Source: Sphingomonas kaistensis (GTDB lineage Bacteria > Pseudomonadota > Alphaproteobacteria > Sphingomonadales > Sphingomonadaceae). Taken from it: 64,000 nt of DNA. This document shows, one piece after another, positions 16,604-24,518 of this stretch. The position numbers and the translations under genes were made by a program. The stretch is from contig NZ_JAATJC010000001.1 in assembly GCF_011927725.1 (NCBI RefSeq), positions 813,001 through 877,000 on the forward strand. The letters are read 5' to 3'. How positions within the stretch are numbered: position 1 is the first letter of the stretch; every line of letters begins with the position of its first letter. The notes beneath the pieces were generated by a model. The model worked only from the letters and a program-made list of their open reading frames with translations, did not search any database and was not told where the DNA came from.

Positions 16604-17287
16604 CTACCCCGGATGTTCAACCTTGGGCGGCAGGGTGAAGAGGGTGAGGAAACGCCTTGCGAGCGCTTCGTCTCCACCGATAGCCAGACCATCGGCCGGG
16701 GCGCCACCATAGACTGTCGCGGCGATCCGCTCGGGCGTGCCGGCGATCGTCGCATCGACCGGTCCGGCCGGGCTTCGGGCGACGGTCAGGCCCCGGTCGC
16801 GCACCGTGACGACGAAGCTGTCCTCGCCGTTCTGCACCCCGATCCGCGCGTCGAATCCTTTGGCCTTGGCGACGTCGATCATCGTCCGGAAACTGGTCAT
16901 CAGCGACACCGGGCTGAGCGGCAGCGTCGGGTCGTGCCCCGGACTGCGCGCGGCGAAACGGCCGAGGGTCTGCAGCACCGGCTCGATCTCCAGTCCCCAA
17001 TCGGTGGCCTGATAGGCATCGCGCGCCGCGGGCGGGGGGAGGCGGATCTTGCGCAGCAGCCCGCGCCCTTCAAGCTCGTCGAGCCGCTGCTTCAGCACAT
17101 TGGCGCTGATTCCCGGTAGGTCGCGCTTCAAGTCGGAAAATCGCCGCGGCCCAAGCAGCAGTTCTCGCATCACCAACAGCGCCCAGCGATCGCCGACCAG
17201 CTCCAGTCCATGCGCCGTCCCGCACGCATCGCCATATCCCCGGCGAGGCTCGCTTGGCCGCTTATCGGTTAGTTTTTCTAACGCCAC
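16604..17287 (-). CDS. HxlR-family winged-helix transcriptional regulator
   Basis: 227 residues in my reading. The HxlR winged helix occupies residues about 15-115: GDACGTAHGLELVGDRWALL, then ELLLGPRRFSDLKRDLPGIS and LKQRLDELEGRGLLRKI. A C-terminal domain (about 120-227) resembles an SCP2/sterol-carrier-like ligand module (VDATIAGTPERIAATVYGGAPA), which is common in longer family members and may sense a hydrophobic compound. I chose GTG 17287 because the longer frame to 17398 would run into the divergent VOC gene; ATG 17353 is the main alternative. It is divergent from the eight-gene VOC/GST operon and probably controls it. Confidence 0.82.
   Translation of the reverse strand: MALEKLTDKRPSEPRRGYGDACGTAHGLELVGDRWALLVMRELLLGPRRFSDLKRDLPGISANVLKQRLDELEGRGLLRKIRLPPPAARDAYQATDWGLEIEPVLQTLGRFAARSPGHDPTLPLSPVSLMTSFRTMIDVAKAKGFDARIGVQNGEDSFVVTVRDRGLTVARSPAGPVDATIAGTPERIAATVYGGAPADGLAIGGDEALARRFLTLFTLPPKVEHPG
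17268..17282. promoter_or_regulatory. Palindrome, possible HxlR operator
   Basis: GTTAG (17268-17272), TTTTT, CTAAC (17278-17282): a perfect 5-bp inverted repeat around an AT core in otherwise GC-rich DNA, about 75 bases upstream of the VOC gene start and at the 5' end of the regulator gene. Winged-helix dimers typically bind such 15-bp dyads. Its use as an operator is inference. Confidence 0.4.
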
Positions 17288-17351
17288 GGTTGCAAGATAA
17301 TACTTACGGGAGCATTCTTCAATAATCGCGAGTCGCCGTGAGGAGGGAAAC

Positions 17352-17786
17352 ATGGCCCGAATGATCTTCATCATTCTGCCGGTGACCGACGTCGCCAAGG
17401 CAACCGCTTTCTACGAAGCGATCGGCCTGAGGAAGAACCCGGCCTTTTCCAATGATGTCGCAAGCTCGATGGTATGGAGCGATGTCATCCACGTCATGCT
17501 CCTCTCGCGTGACTTCTTCGCCACTTTCACGCCCAAGGAGATCGCCGATGCGCACCGCACCGCGCAAGTTGCCTTGTGCGTGTCGGAGGATAGCCGCGAG
17601 GATGTCGACCGACTGGTCGAGCAGGCCGGCGCGGCCGGGGCCGAGATGGACCCGGGGCCTAAGCAGGAATTGGGTGAAATGATGTACGGCCGCAGCTTCG
17701 CCGATCTCGACGGCCACCATTGGGAAGTGATGTGGATGGACCCCGCCGCCGCCGCGCAGGGCGCCCAGGCATTCGAGGCGGCCTGA
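17352..17786 (+). CDS. VOC (glyoxalase-fold) family protein
   Basis: 144 residues, one pair of beta-alpha-beta-beta-beta units of the vicinal-oxygen-chelate fold. It starts MARMIFIILPVTDVAKATAFYEAIGL, has WSDVIHVMLLSRDFF near residue 42, and ends FADLDGHHWEVMWMDP near 118, where the terminal Glu and His positions commonly bind metal. This is the glyoxalase/bleomycin-resistance/extradiol-dioxygenase superfamily; members act on small electrophiles or antibiotics. A strong AGGAGGG precedes the ATG. First gene of the operon that runs to 21917, divergent from the HxlR regulator. Substrate unknown. Confidence 0.88.
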   Translation: MARMIFIILPVTDVAKATAFYEAIGLRKNPAFSNDVASSMVWSDVIHVMLLSRDFFATFTPKEIADAHRTAQVALCVSEDSREDVDRLVEQAGAAGAEMDPGPKQELGEMMYGRSFADLDGHHWEVMWMDPAAAAQGAQAFEAA

Positions 17787-17788
17787 CC

Positions 17789-18490
17789 GTGGCGAAACCG
17801 GTAATCACCGCCTTCGACTGGGTGCCCGACTTCGCCAAGGGTCAGGTCCGCGACTTCCGCGTCCGCTGGGCGCTGGAGGAGGTCGGCCAGCCCTACGAGG
17901 TGCGCTACCTGTCGCAGGGCGAGCAGAAGGGGCCCGAGCATCGCGCCCGCCAGCCGTTCGGCCAGGTCCCGACCTATGAGGAGGATGGGCTAACCCTCTT
18001 CGAATCGGGTGCCATCGTGCACCACATCGCGTCGAAATGGCCGGGGCTGTTCCCGGACGATATCGCCGGCCGGTCGCTCGTGACCGAGTGGATGTTCGCC
18101 GCGCTGAACACGGTCGAGCCGCCGATCAGCGAACTCGCCTATGTCGACATCTTCGAGGCCGACAAGTCGTGGTCGAAGCCGCGCCGCCCGTCGGTCGAGG
18201 AGCGCATCGCCACCCGGCTCAAGGAAGTCGCGCGGCGGCTCGGCGACCGGGAATGGCTCGCCGGGCACTTTTCGGCCGGCGACCTGCTGATGGTGTCGGT
18301 GCTGCGGATCATCGAGGACGACCCGCTGCTGGCCGCGCATCCGACCCTCGTCGCCTATGTGAAGCGCGGCACCGACCGCCCCGCCTTCCGCCGCGCCATT
18401 GACGCGCAGATTGCGGGCTTCACCGGCAGCCCGCCGGCGGGCTTCGCCGAGTGGGAAGCCAAACTCAAGGCCTGTGCGGCCGCCGACTAA
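17789..18490 (+). CDS. Glutathione S-transferase family protein 1
   Basis: 233-residue GST. The N-terminal thioredoxin-like domain has RVRWALEEVGQPYEVRYL near residue 25, the cis-Pro segment FGQVPTYEEDGLTLFESGAIVHHIA near 55-80 (the ES.AI part binds the glutathione gamma-glutamyl group), and the C-terminal helical domain has GDREWLAGHFSAGDLLMVSVL near 150 (the SxxD capping-box helix). I chose GTG 17789, two bases after the VOC stop; the longer frame from 17720 lies inside that gene. It would conjugate glutathione to electrophiles in the cytosol. Not a typical maleylacetoacetate isomerase, because the SSCS-type N-terminal motif is absent. Confidence 0.87.
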   Translation: MAKPVITAFDWVPDFAKGQVRDFRVRWALEEVGQPYEVRYLSQGEQKGPEHRARQPFGQVPTYEEDGLTLFESGAIVHHIASKWPGLFPDDIAGRSLVTEWMFAALNTVEPPISELAYVDIFEADKSWSKPRRPSVEERIATRLKEVARRLGDREWLAGHFSAGDLLMVSVLRIIEDDPLLAAHPTLVAYVKRGTDRPAFRRAIDAQIAGFTGSPPAGFAEWEAKLKACAAAD

Positions 18491-18515
18491 CCTGCGCTTT
18501 CAGGGAGAAAATCTC

Positions 18516-18905
18516 ATGAGCTACATCGACGGATTCGTCCTTCCCCTGCACCCCGACAAGCATGATGCCTACCTGGGAATCGCGCAGAAATTCGCGCGCG
18601 AGGCGGCCAAGCTTGGCGGGATTTCGGTCGAAACGCTGGGCGACGGGCTGGAGCCCGGCACCCTCACCAGCTTTCCGCGCTCGGTCCATGCAGCGGAGGG
18701 GGAGAATGTCGTCTTCTCCTTCGTCATCTGGCCCGACAAGGCGACCCGCGACGCCGGGTGGGAGAAGATCATGGGCATGCCCGAACTGATGCCCGAGGGT
18801 GACCCGCCGTTCGACGGCAAGCGGATGTTCTGGGGCGGCTTCACGCCGCTGGTCGGCCACGAGGCGCTCGACGCGCTGCTGGCGTCGCGCAAGGCGGAGG
18901 CCTGA
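18516..18905 (+). CDS. DUF1428 family protein, copy 1
   Basis: 129 residues. Begins MSYIDGFVLPLHPDKHDAYL, typical of DUF1428, then SFPRSVHAAEGENVVFSFVIWPDKATRDAGW near residue 50-82 and PFDGKRMFWGGFTPLV near 100. The family has a ferredoxin-like (ABM-type) fold and no established activity. AGGGAG (18502-18507) precedes the ATG by 8 bases, making this the best ribosome-binding site in the middle of the operon. Followed after 3 bases by a second copy. Confidence 0.88.
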   Translation: MSYIDGFVLPLHPDKHDAYLGIAQKFAREAAKLGGISVETLGDGLEPGTLTSFPRSVHAAEGENVVFSFVIWPDKATRDAGWEKIMGMPELMPEGDPPFDGKRMFWGGFTPLVGHEALDALLASRKAEA

Positions 18906-18908
18906 GCA

Positions 18909-19271
18909 ATGGCCTATGTCGACGGGTTCGTCATTCCCGTGAAACTGACCGACAAGCAGGCGTTCATCGACCACGCGCGGCAGATGGACTCGATCATGAT
19001 GGACGAGGGTGCGCTCAGGATCGTCGAATGCTGGGCCGACGACGTGCCCGAGGGCAAGCAGACCGACTTCTACCGCTCGGTCGACCGGCAGGAGGGCGAG
19101 ACGGTCTGCTTTTCGTGGATCGAATGGCCCGACAAGGCGACCCGCGACGCCGCCTTCGCTCGCATGGGCCAGAACGAGGAAATGATGAACACGCCGATGC
19201 CGTTCGACGGCAAGCGGATGATCTACGGCGGGTTCGATCCCGTGGTGGTGCTGGAGAAGAACCATGGCTGA
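18909..19271 (+). CDS. DUF1428 family protein, copy 2
   Basis: 120 residues, paralogous to the preceding gene: MAYVDGFVIPVKLTDKQAFI, DFYRSVDRQEGETVCFSWIEWPDKATRDAAF and PFDGKRMIYGGFDPVV align with copy 1 at the same spacing. The two may form a heterodimer or differ in ligand. Its stop overlaps the start of the next VOC gene by 8 bases, so expression is coupled. Activity unknown. Confidence 0.88.
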   Translation: MAYVDGFVIPVKLTDKQAFIDHARQMDSIMMDEGALRIVECWADDVPEGKQTDFYRSVDRQEGETVCFSWIEWPDKATRDAAFARMGQNEEMMNTPMPFDGKRMIYGGFDPVVVLEKNHG

Positions 19272-20067
19272 TACCGACGGCGCCTTCATCTGGTACGAGC
19301 TGATGACCCCCGACCCCGATGCCGCCAAGGCGTTCTACGACAGGGTGGTCGGCTGGGATATCGAGGCGCAGCCTGCGGGCGAGATGGACTATCGCATGAT
19401 CCGGCGATCCGACGGCGGCAATGCCGGCGGCGTGCTCCGCCTGAGCGAGGCGATGACGGCCGGCGGCGCGCGCCCGGCCTGGATGGGCTATGTGTCGGTC
19501 GCCGACGTCGATGCGGCGGTGGCGGCGTTCGAGGCCGAGGGCGGCCGCGCGCACATGCCCGCCACCGACATGCCCGGCGTCGGCCGGATCGCGATGGTCG
19601 CCGACCCGCGCGGCGCAACGCTCTACCTGATGAAGCCGACCCCGCCGCCGGGCCAGCCGGACGCGGTCAGCGACGTCTTCTCGGTCGACCGCCCACAGCA
19701 TGTCCGCTGGAACGAGCTTGCCACCACCGACGATGCAGGAGCGCTCGACTTCTACGCCCGGCACTTCGGGTGGAAGCATGACGGCGGCATGCCGATGGGC
19801 GAGCTTGGCACCTACAATTTCATCGCCCAGGGCGGCAGGATGATCGGTGCGGTGATGCCGCTGATGCCGGGCATGCCGGCCAGCGCCTGGTCATTCTATT
19901 TCGGGGTCGACGATATCGACCGCGGCGCCGCCGCCATCCGCGAGGGCGGGGGAACGGTGATCGCCGAGCCGATGCAGATCCCTGGCGGCGAATACAGCCT
20001 CTCGGCGGCCGACCCCCAGGGCGCGCATTTCGGCCTGGTCGGCCCGCGCCACGCTTCGGGAGAATAA
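19264..20067 (+). CDS. Two-domain VOC family protein
   Basis: 267 residues with two consecutive VOC units. Unit 1: FIWYELMTPDPDAAKAFYDRVVGWD (residues 8-32) to ADPRGATLYLMKP (about 118-130). Unit 2: VRWNELATTDDAGALDFYARHFGWK (about 146-170) to AADPQGAHFGLVGP (about 248-262). Each has the AFYxxxFGW helix and a C-terminal DPxGAxxxL strand. The layout matches the CFP30/hydroxylase-like VOC proteins found in actinobacteria and alphaproteobacteria. Starts within the previous gene (8-base overlap). Confidence 0.88.
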   Translation: MADTDGAFIWYELMTPDPDAAKAFYDRVVGWDIEAQPAGEMDYRMIRRSDGGNAGGVLRLSEAMTAGGARPAWMGYVSVADVDAAVAAFEAEGGRAHMPATDMPGVGRIAMVADPRGATLYLMKPTPPPGQPDAVSDVFSVDRPQHVRWNELATTDDAGALDFYARHFGWKHDGGMPMGELGTYNFIAQGGRMIGAVMPLMPGMPASAWSFYFGVDDIDRGAAAIREGGGTVIAEPMQIPGGEYSLSAADPQGAHFGLVGPRHASGE

Positions 20068-20069
20068 GG

Positions 20070-20561
20070 ATGGAAAAGCTTACCACCGTGCTGTGGTTCG
20101 ACCACGGCCAGGCCCGCGAGGCCGCCGAATTCTATGCCGCGACCTTTCCCGACAGCCGCGTCGGCACCGCCGCCAAGGCGCCGTCCGACTATCCCGACGG
20201 ACAGGCGGGAAGCGAGATCACCGTCGATTTCACCGTGTTCGGCCGCGCCTTTTCGGGGCTGAACGGCGGCCCCAATTTCAAGCCCAATGAATCGGTCAGC
20301 TTCATGGTCCTGACCGACGACCAGGCCGAGACCGACCGCTACTGGAATGCCATCGTCGATAATGGCGGGCAGGAAAGCGAATGCGGCTGGTGCAAGGACA
20401 AGTGGGGCTTCTCCTGGCAGATCACCCCGCGGATCCTGCTCGATTGCCTCAACGAGGGCGGTGACAAGGCCAAGCGCACGTTCGAGGCGATGATGACGAT
20501 GAAGAAGATCGACGTCGCCGCGATCCAGCGCGCCGCACAAGGAGTTTCGGCCGATGCGTAA
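20070..20561 (+). CDS. VOC family protein, PhnB-like
   Basis: 163 residues of the PhnB/3-demethylubiquinone-methyltransferase-like VOC branch: LTTVLWFDHGQAREAAEFYAATFPDSRV (3-30), FTVFGRAFSGLNGGP near 50, VSFMVLTDDQAETDRYWNAI near 70-90, and CGWCKDKWGFSWQITPRIL near 106. Two cysteines in CGWC are conserved in this branch and are unlikely to bind the usual VOC metal. The methyltransferase name used for this family is historical. Separated from the previous gene by 2 bases; its stop overlaps the next start by 8 bases. Confidence 0.88.
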   Translation: MEKLTTVLWFDHGQAREAAEFYAATFPDSRVGTAAKAPSDYPDGQAGSEITVDFTVFGRAFSGLNGGPNFKPNESVSFMVLTDDQAETDRYWNAIVDNGGQESECGWCKDKWGFSWQITPRILLDCLNEGGDKAKRTFEAMMTMKKIDVAAIQRAAQGVSADA

Positions 20562-21276
20562 GATCCGGGGCAGTCTCTTCACCTCGCTCGACGGCGTCAT
20601 CCAGGCCCCCGGCGGCCCCAGCGAGGACCCGACGCAGGGGTTCGCCCATGGCGGCTGGCTTCCGCAATTCTTCGACGAGGACGTCGGCGGGGCAATCGAT
20701 GCGGTCTTCGGCAAGGAGTATGACCTGCTGCTCGGCCGGCGCACCTACGACATCTTCGCGGCCTACTGGCCTTATGTCGGCGGGCACGCGACCGGGATCG
20801 GCGAAGTGTTCGACAAGACGGGCAAGGACGAAGGCGAAGCCGCCGCGATCCAGATGGGCGAGGACTTCACCCGGGCCCAGAAATACGTCCTGACCCGCGG
20901 CTGGCCCGACTTTGGCTGGTCCAACAGCCAGCGGGTCGGCAGCATGGACGAATTGCGGGCGATCAGGGAGGGCGAGGGGCCCGACCTCGTCATCCAGGGC
21001 AGCGGCACGCTCTACCCGGCGCTGCTTGCCGCGGGGCTGCTCGACCAGTTGACGATCATGACCTTCCCGGTGGTGCTCGGCCACGGCAAGCGCTGGTTCG
21101 GCGACGAAACGCCGGCCAAGGCGCTGCGCGTGGTCGACACCAAGGTCACCCGCACCGGCGCGGTGATCGCGACCTACGAACCGGCCGGCGCGATCGAGCA
21201 TGGCTGGGCCGGGCCGCAATCGACCAGCGAGCGTGAAACCGCCCGCCAAGCCGCCATGGCGGAGGGCCGCTGGTGA
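20554..21276 (+). CDS. Dihydrofolate reductase / RibD C-terminal domain protein
   Basis: 240 residues with the DHFR/RibD-C fold: MRKIRGSLFTSLDGVIQAPGG at the N-terminus, then LLLGRRTYDIFAAYWPY near residue 52, KYVLTRG near 110, LVIQGSGTLYPALLAAGLLDQL near 150 (the nucleotide-binding GSG.L segment) and VVLGHGKRWFG near 178. Such stand-alone proteins are NADPH-dependent reductases of unknown substrate, distinct from folate-cycle DHFR. The C-terminal 20 residues (QSTSERETARQAAMAEGRW) are an unusual polar extension. Start and stop both overlap neighbouring genes. Confidence 0.87.
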   Translation: MRKIRGSLFTSLDGVIQAPGGPSEDPTQGFAHGGWLPQFFDEDVGGAIDAVFGKEYDLLLGRRTYDIFAAYWPYVGGHATGIGEVFDKTGKDEGEAAAIQMGEDFTRAQKYVLTRGWPDFGWSNSQRVGSMDELRAIREGEGPDLVIQGSGTLYPALLAAGLLDQLTIMTFPVVLGHGKRWFGDETPAKALRVVDTKVTRTGAVIATYEPAGAIEHGWAGPQSTSERETARQAAMAEGRW

Positions 21277-21917
21277 CCCTCGCCCTCTACGGTCACGAGT
21301 TCAGCAGCTATACCTGGAAGGCGCTGATCCCGCTGTGGGCGGACGGCACGGCGTTCGAATTCCGCTCGGTCGAGCAGCACGGCCCCGCCTTCGCCGCGCT
21401 TGCGCCGTTCGGCCAGTTCCCGCTTCTGGTCGACGACGGCAGGGTAGTCGCCGAAAGCTCGATCATCATCGAATATCTCCAGCGCCATCACCCCGGGCCC
21501 AATTGCTGGATTCCCGACGGCGAGGAGGGGCTGCGCGTGCGGTTCCTCGACCGGGTGTTCGACGGGCGGATCATGGACACTGCGCAGGTCGCGGTCGCCA
21601 ACGCGCTGCGCCCGGCCGAGCACAAGGATCCCTATGGCGTCGAGCAGGGCATGGAGCGCCTCCGCCGCCATTACGATTGGCTCGAGGGTGAACTGGGCGA
21701 CGACGGCTGGGCTGTCGGCGACCGTTTCACCATGGCGGATTGCGCTGCCGCCCCGGCGCTGTTCTACGCCGACTGGATCGAGCGGATCGGGCCCGACCGC
21801 CCGAAGCTCGCCGCCTATCGCGCGCGGTTGCTGGCCCATCCGGCGGTGGTGAAGGCGGTGGAGCAGGCCCGGCCGTTCCGCCACTACTTCCCGCCTGGGG
21901 CACCCGACCGCGATTGA
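21273..21917 (+). CDS. Glutathione S-transferase family protein 2
   Basis: 214-residue GST. N-terminal thioredoxin-like part: LYGHEFSSYTWKALIPLW (4-21), then APFGQFPLLVDDGRVVAESSIIIEYLQ (44-70), with the ES glutathione contact. C-terminal helices include AVGDRFTMADCAAAPALFYADWI near residue 148, the conserved capping-box helix. GTG start, 4-base overlap with the upstream gene. Last gene of the operon; it is more divergent from GST 1 than the DUF1428 pair is from each other, so it was probably recruited separately. Confidence 0.87.
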   Translation: MTLALYGHEFSSYTWKALIPLWADGTAFEFRSVEQHGPAFAALAPFGQFPLLVDDGRVVAESSIIIEYLQRHHPGPNCWIPDGEEGLRVRFLDRVFDGRIMDTAQVAVANALRPAEHKDPYGVEQGMERLRRHYDWLEGELGDDGWAVGDRFTMADCAAAPALFYADWIERIGPDRPKLAAYRARLLAHPAVVKAVEQARPFRHYFPPGAPDRD

Positions 21918-21966
21918 CGGGCTAATGTAACAAGGTATCATGCGCATCTTCTCAGGAGCTTGCGCC

Positions 21967-22710
21967 ATGCGTCACCTTGTCCTTGCCCTCCCGCTGCTCG
22001 CCGCCGCGGCCTGCGCCCCCACCAATCCCGACCCCCGCGGGGTGGGCAGGGGCGAGACGTTCCTCACCATCTCCGCCACCGGCCGGGCCGAGGCGCGGCC
22101 CAACGAGGCGCGGATGCAACTGGGCGTCACCAGCCAGGGCGCCAATGCGGCGGAGGCCAGCCGCCTCAACCGCGAGAAGATGGCCCGGGTAACCTCCGCG
22201 CTGACCGCGCTGGGGGTAGGGGCCGACGACCTCCAGACCCGCAACCTGTCGCTGCAGCGAATCGACTATGGCAAGGAACGCGGCCAGTTTCGCGCCAGCA
22301 ACATCGTCGAGGTGCGGATGACCGACGTCGCCCGCGTCGGGGAGGCCGTCACCGCGGTGACCGAGGCCGGGGCCAATGTCGTCGGCGGTCCCGACCTGCG
22401 GGTGTCCGACCGCGAGGCCGCCAACCGCTCGGCCTATACCAATGCCTACAAGGCCGCCCGCAGCCGGGCCGAAGCCTATGCCGAGGCCGCCGGGCTCGAG
22501 ATCGTGCGGGTGGTCAACATCGTCGACGGCGGCGAATATGGCGCGCCCGACAGTTCCCTTGTCACCATGCAGGCCGCCGCGCCGCCGCCGGTGGTCGCGC
22601 CCGAGACCGTGCCCGCCGCCCCGCCGCCGCCGCCCGGCGCCCCATTCAATCCCGGCGTCAACCGCACCGAGGTCCGGGTCCGCGTCGATTTCGCGCTGAA
22701 GCCGGCCTGA
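21967..22710 (+). CDS. SIMPL-domain (DUF541) lipoprotein
   Basis: 247 residues. Lipoprotein signal with lipobox LLAAAAC (Cys 17) when started at ATG 21967, which is preceded by AGGAG 8 bases upstream; a start at 21940 would only add nine residues. The SIMPL domain covers about 30-240: ISATGRAEARPNEARMQLGV, NREKMARVTSALTALGVGADDLQT, and AARSRAEAYAEAAGLEI with the terminal strand VRVRVDFAL. A proline-rich insert (APETVPAAPPPPPG, about 205-225) interrupts it before the last strand. Family members are periplasmic or outer membrane and are implicated in stress resistance. Convergent with the J-domain gene. Confidence 0.88.
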   Translation: MRHLVLALPLLAAAACAPTNPDPRGVGRGETFLTISATGRAEARPNEARMQLGVTSQGANAAEASRLNREKMARVTSALTALGVGADDLQTRNLSLQRIDYGKERGQFRASNIVEVRMTDVARVGEAVTAVTEAGANVVGGPDLRVSDREAANRSAYTNAYKAARSRAEAYAEAAGLEIVRVVNIVDGGEYGAPDSSLVTMQAAAPPPVVAPETVPAAPPPPPGAPFNPGVNRTEVRVRVDFALKPA

Positions 22711-22714
22711 TCGG

Positions 22715-23290
22715 TCAGGCGAAGGCGCTTGCCGTCTTCAGCGTCTGCCACGCATCGATGACGTTGCGCAGCTTGGCCTCGTGCGTGCGGTCGCCGCCAT
22801 TGCGATCGGGGTGGTAGCGGCGGACCAGCACCGAATACGCCTTGCGCACCGCCGGCAGGTCGGCGTCGTCGCCCAGCCCGAGCACGCCCAGCGCGGCCTT
22901 TTCCGCGCCCGAGAAACGGCTCTGTGCCTGCGTCGGCCCGCGGCCGCGACCGAACCGCCCGCGGATCGCTTCCAGCGGATCGCTGAAGTCGGTCCACGGC
23001 GGCGCCGGATCCGCCCCGCCGGTGGCGAAGGCGCGCACTCCGCGCTCCCACCCGGCGATCGGCGATTGCGCGGCTTCGATCTCCTCGGTGCTCATGCCGG
23101 CGAAGTAATTGTAGCGCGCATTGTGCTGGCGGACATGCTCCAGGCACAGCCATTGCCACGCGCCCGGCCCGTCGAAGGTCGGTGCGGTCAGCGGCGCACG
23201 GAACTCGCCCGGCTCGGTGCAGCCCGGCACCGCGCAATGCGTTGCAGCGCCTTCTACCCGGCCGTGGAACTTGGGGGATCGTGAAGCCAT
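22715..23290 (-). CDS. J-domain (DnaJ-like) protein
   Basis: 191 residues. The C-terminal J-domain (about 132-185) has ALGVLGLGDDADLPAVRKAYSVLVRRYHPDRNGG-type sequence with the essential HPD (in YHPDRNGGD) that activates Hsp70. The N-terminal part (1-110) carries a Cys/His set, HCAVPGCTEPGEFRAP, W-LCLEHVRQHN, that could bind zinc, followed by NYFAGMSTEEIE. This arrangement is common to a DnaJ-like family of alphaproteobacteria with no assigned client. ATG 23290 chosen; the preceding codon is TTG. It is divergent from bolA. Confidence 0.88.
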   Translation of the reverse strand: MASRSPKFHGRVEGAATHCAVPGCTEPGEFRAPLTAPTFDGPGAWQWLCLEHVRQHNARYNYFAGMSTEEIEAAQSPIAGWERGVRAFATGGADPAPPWTDFSDPLEAIRGRFGRGRGPTQAQSRFSGAEKAALGVLGLGDDADLPAVRKAYSVLVRRYHPDRNGGDRTHEAKLRNVIDAWQTLKTASAFA

Positions 23291-23331
23291 CAAACGTGTT
23301 TTTGTTGTGCCAGCCTGACTATATAGGCGCG

Positions 23332-23619
23332 ATGAACATTTCTCCCATGGGTCCGGTCGCCCGCGAAATGACCGCCCGCCTCGAAAAACACCTCGCCCCG
23401 GCGCGGATCGAGCTGCGCGACGACAGCGAGCAGCATCGCGGCCACGGCGGGTATCGCGAGGATGGCGGCGAATCGCACTTCTTCCTCCGGATCGAAAGCG
23501 CCGCCTTCACCGGCCAGTCCCGGGTCGGCCGCCAGCGGCTGGTCTACAAGGCGCTGGGCGACCTGATGCACGAGCGCGTCCACGCACTGGCCATGGAAAC
23601 GAGGGCACCCGGCGAATGA
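23332..23619 (+). CDS. bolA: BolA family protein
   Basis: 95 residues. BolA fold: MTARLEKHLAPARIELRDDSEQHRGHGG-type core with the conserved H (in EQHRGHGGY near residue 35), then SHFFLRIESAAFTGQSRVGRQRLVYKAL near 49-75 and the C-terminal RVHALAMETRAP. BolA proteins bind [2Fe-2S] clusters with monothiol glutaredoxins and influence cell shape and stress response. Start ATG 23332. Its stop overlaps the pirin gene start (ATGA). Confidence 0.92.
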   Translation: MNISPMGPVAREMTARLEKHLAPARIELRDDSEQHRGHGGYREDGGESHFFLRIESAAFTGQSRVGRQRLVYKALGDLMHERVHALAMETRAPGE

Positions 23620-24518
23620 ACAACGACAGCACCATCCTGATGAGCCTGGCGCCGGTGAGCCACGACCTCGGCGGATTCAAGGTCCACCGCACCCTGCCGC
23701 ACAAGCAGCGGACGATGGTCGGTCCGTTCATCTTCTTCGACCAGATGGGCCCGGCTCGGCTTGGCGTCGATGAGGGCATCGACGTGCGCTCGCACCCGCA
23801 TATCAACCTCGCCACCGTGACCTACCTGTTCAAGGGCGCGCTCGACCACCGCGACAGCGTCGGATCGGTGCAACGGATCGAGCCGGGCGCGGTCAACCTG
23901 ATGACCGCGGGCAAGGGCATCAGCCATAGTGAGCGCTCGCCTGGCGATGAGCGCGCGCACGGGCCGTTGCTGGACGGCATCCAGACCTGGCTTGCGCTGC
24001 CGCAGGACAAGGAAGAGGTCGACCCGGCGTTCGAGCACACCCCGGTCGACCGCCTGCCGGTGGTCGAGGGCGAGGGCAAACGCCTTCACCTGATCATGGG
24101 CGAGGCGTTCGGCGCGAAATCGCCGGTCACCCAGCACCATCCGACCCTCTACGCCGCGCTGGAGCTCACGCCCGGCGCTGCTATCGAACTGGAGCGCGAA
24201 GCCGACGAGCGGGCAATCTACCTGCTCGACGGCGACGCCACGGTGGATGGCGAGACGGTCGAGCGCATGCACCTCGTCCTGCTCCGCCCTGGCACCCGCC
24301 CTGTGCTTCGCTCGGCAGACGGCGCGCGGCTGATGATCTGCGGCGGCGCACCGATGGACGGACCCCGCCACGTGTGGTGGAATTTCGTTTCCTCGCGCCG
24401 CGACCGGATCCAGGAAGCCAAGCGGGCGTGGAAGGCGGGCGAGTTCGCCCTGCCCCCGCAGGACGACCATGAATGGATCCCCATCCCCGAGATCCCGCTG
24501 ACGGTGAGTTACCCGTGA
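23616..24518 (+). CDS. Pirin family protein
   Basis: 300 residues, bicupin. N-terminal cupin: GPFIFFDQMGPARLGVDEGIDVRSHPHINLATVTYLFKG-type sequence with metal ligands His 60 and His 62 (SHPHINLATV), His near 104 in GKGISHSE and Glu near 106, as in quercetinase-type pirins. The second cupin has LELTPGAAIELEREADERAIYLLDGDA near 190-215 and ends with WNFVSSRRDRIQEAKRAW. Overlaps bolA by 4 bases and the next gene by 4 bases. Enzymatic or regulatory role in this organism unknown. Confidence 0.92.
   Translation: MNNDSTILMSLAPVSHDLGGFKVHRTLPHKQRTMVGPFIFFDQMGPARLGVDEGIDVRSHPHINLATVTYLFKGALDHRDSVGSVQRIEPGAVNLMTAGKGISHSERSPGDERAHGPLLDGIQTWLALPQDKEEVDPAFEHTPVDRLPVVEGEGKRLHLIMGEAFGAKSPVTQHHPTLYAALELTPGAAIELEREADERAIYLLDGDATVDGETVERMHLVLLRPGTRPVLRSADGARLMICGGAPMDGPRHVWWNFVSSRRDRIQEAKRAWKAGEFALPPQDDHEWIPIPEIPLTVSYP

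Noticed and set aside
13594..16638. 1014-codon plus-strand frame across cobT and cobS
   Set aside because: Antisense shadow of two strongly recognised genes; runs of Leu/Val/Ala come from the acidic linker of CobT read backwards.
23296..23330. Candidate promoter before bolA (TTGTTG and TATATA)
   Set aside because: The spacer is 12 bases instead of 16-18, so the boxes do not fit together.
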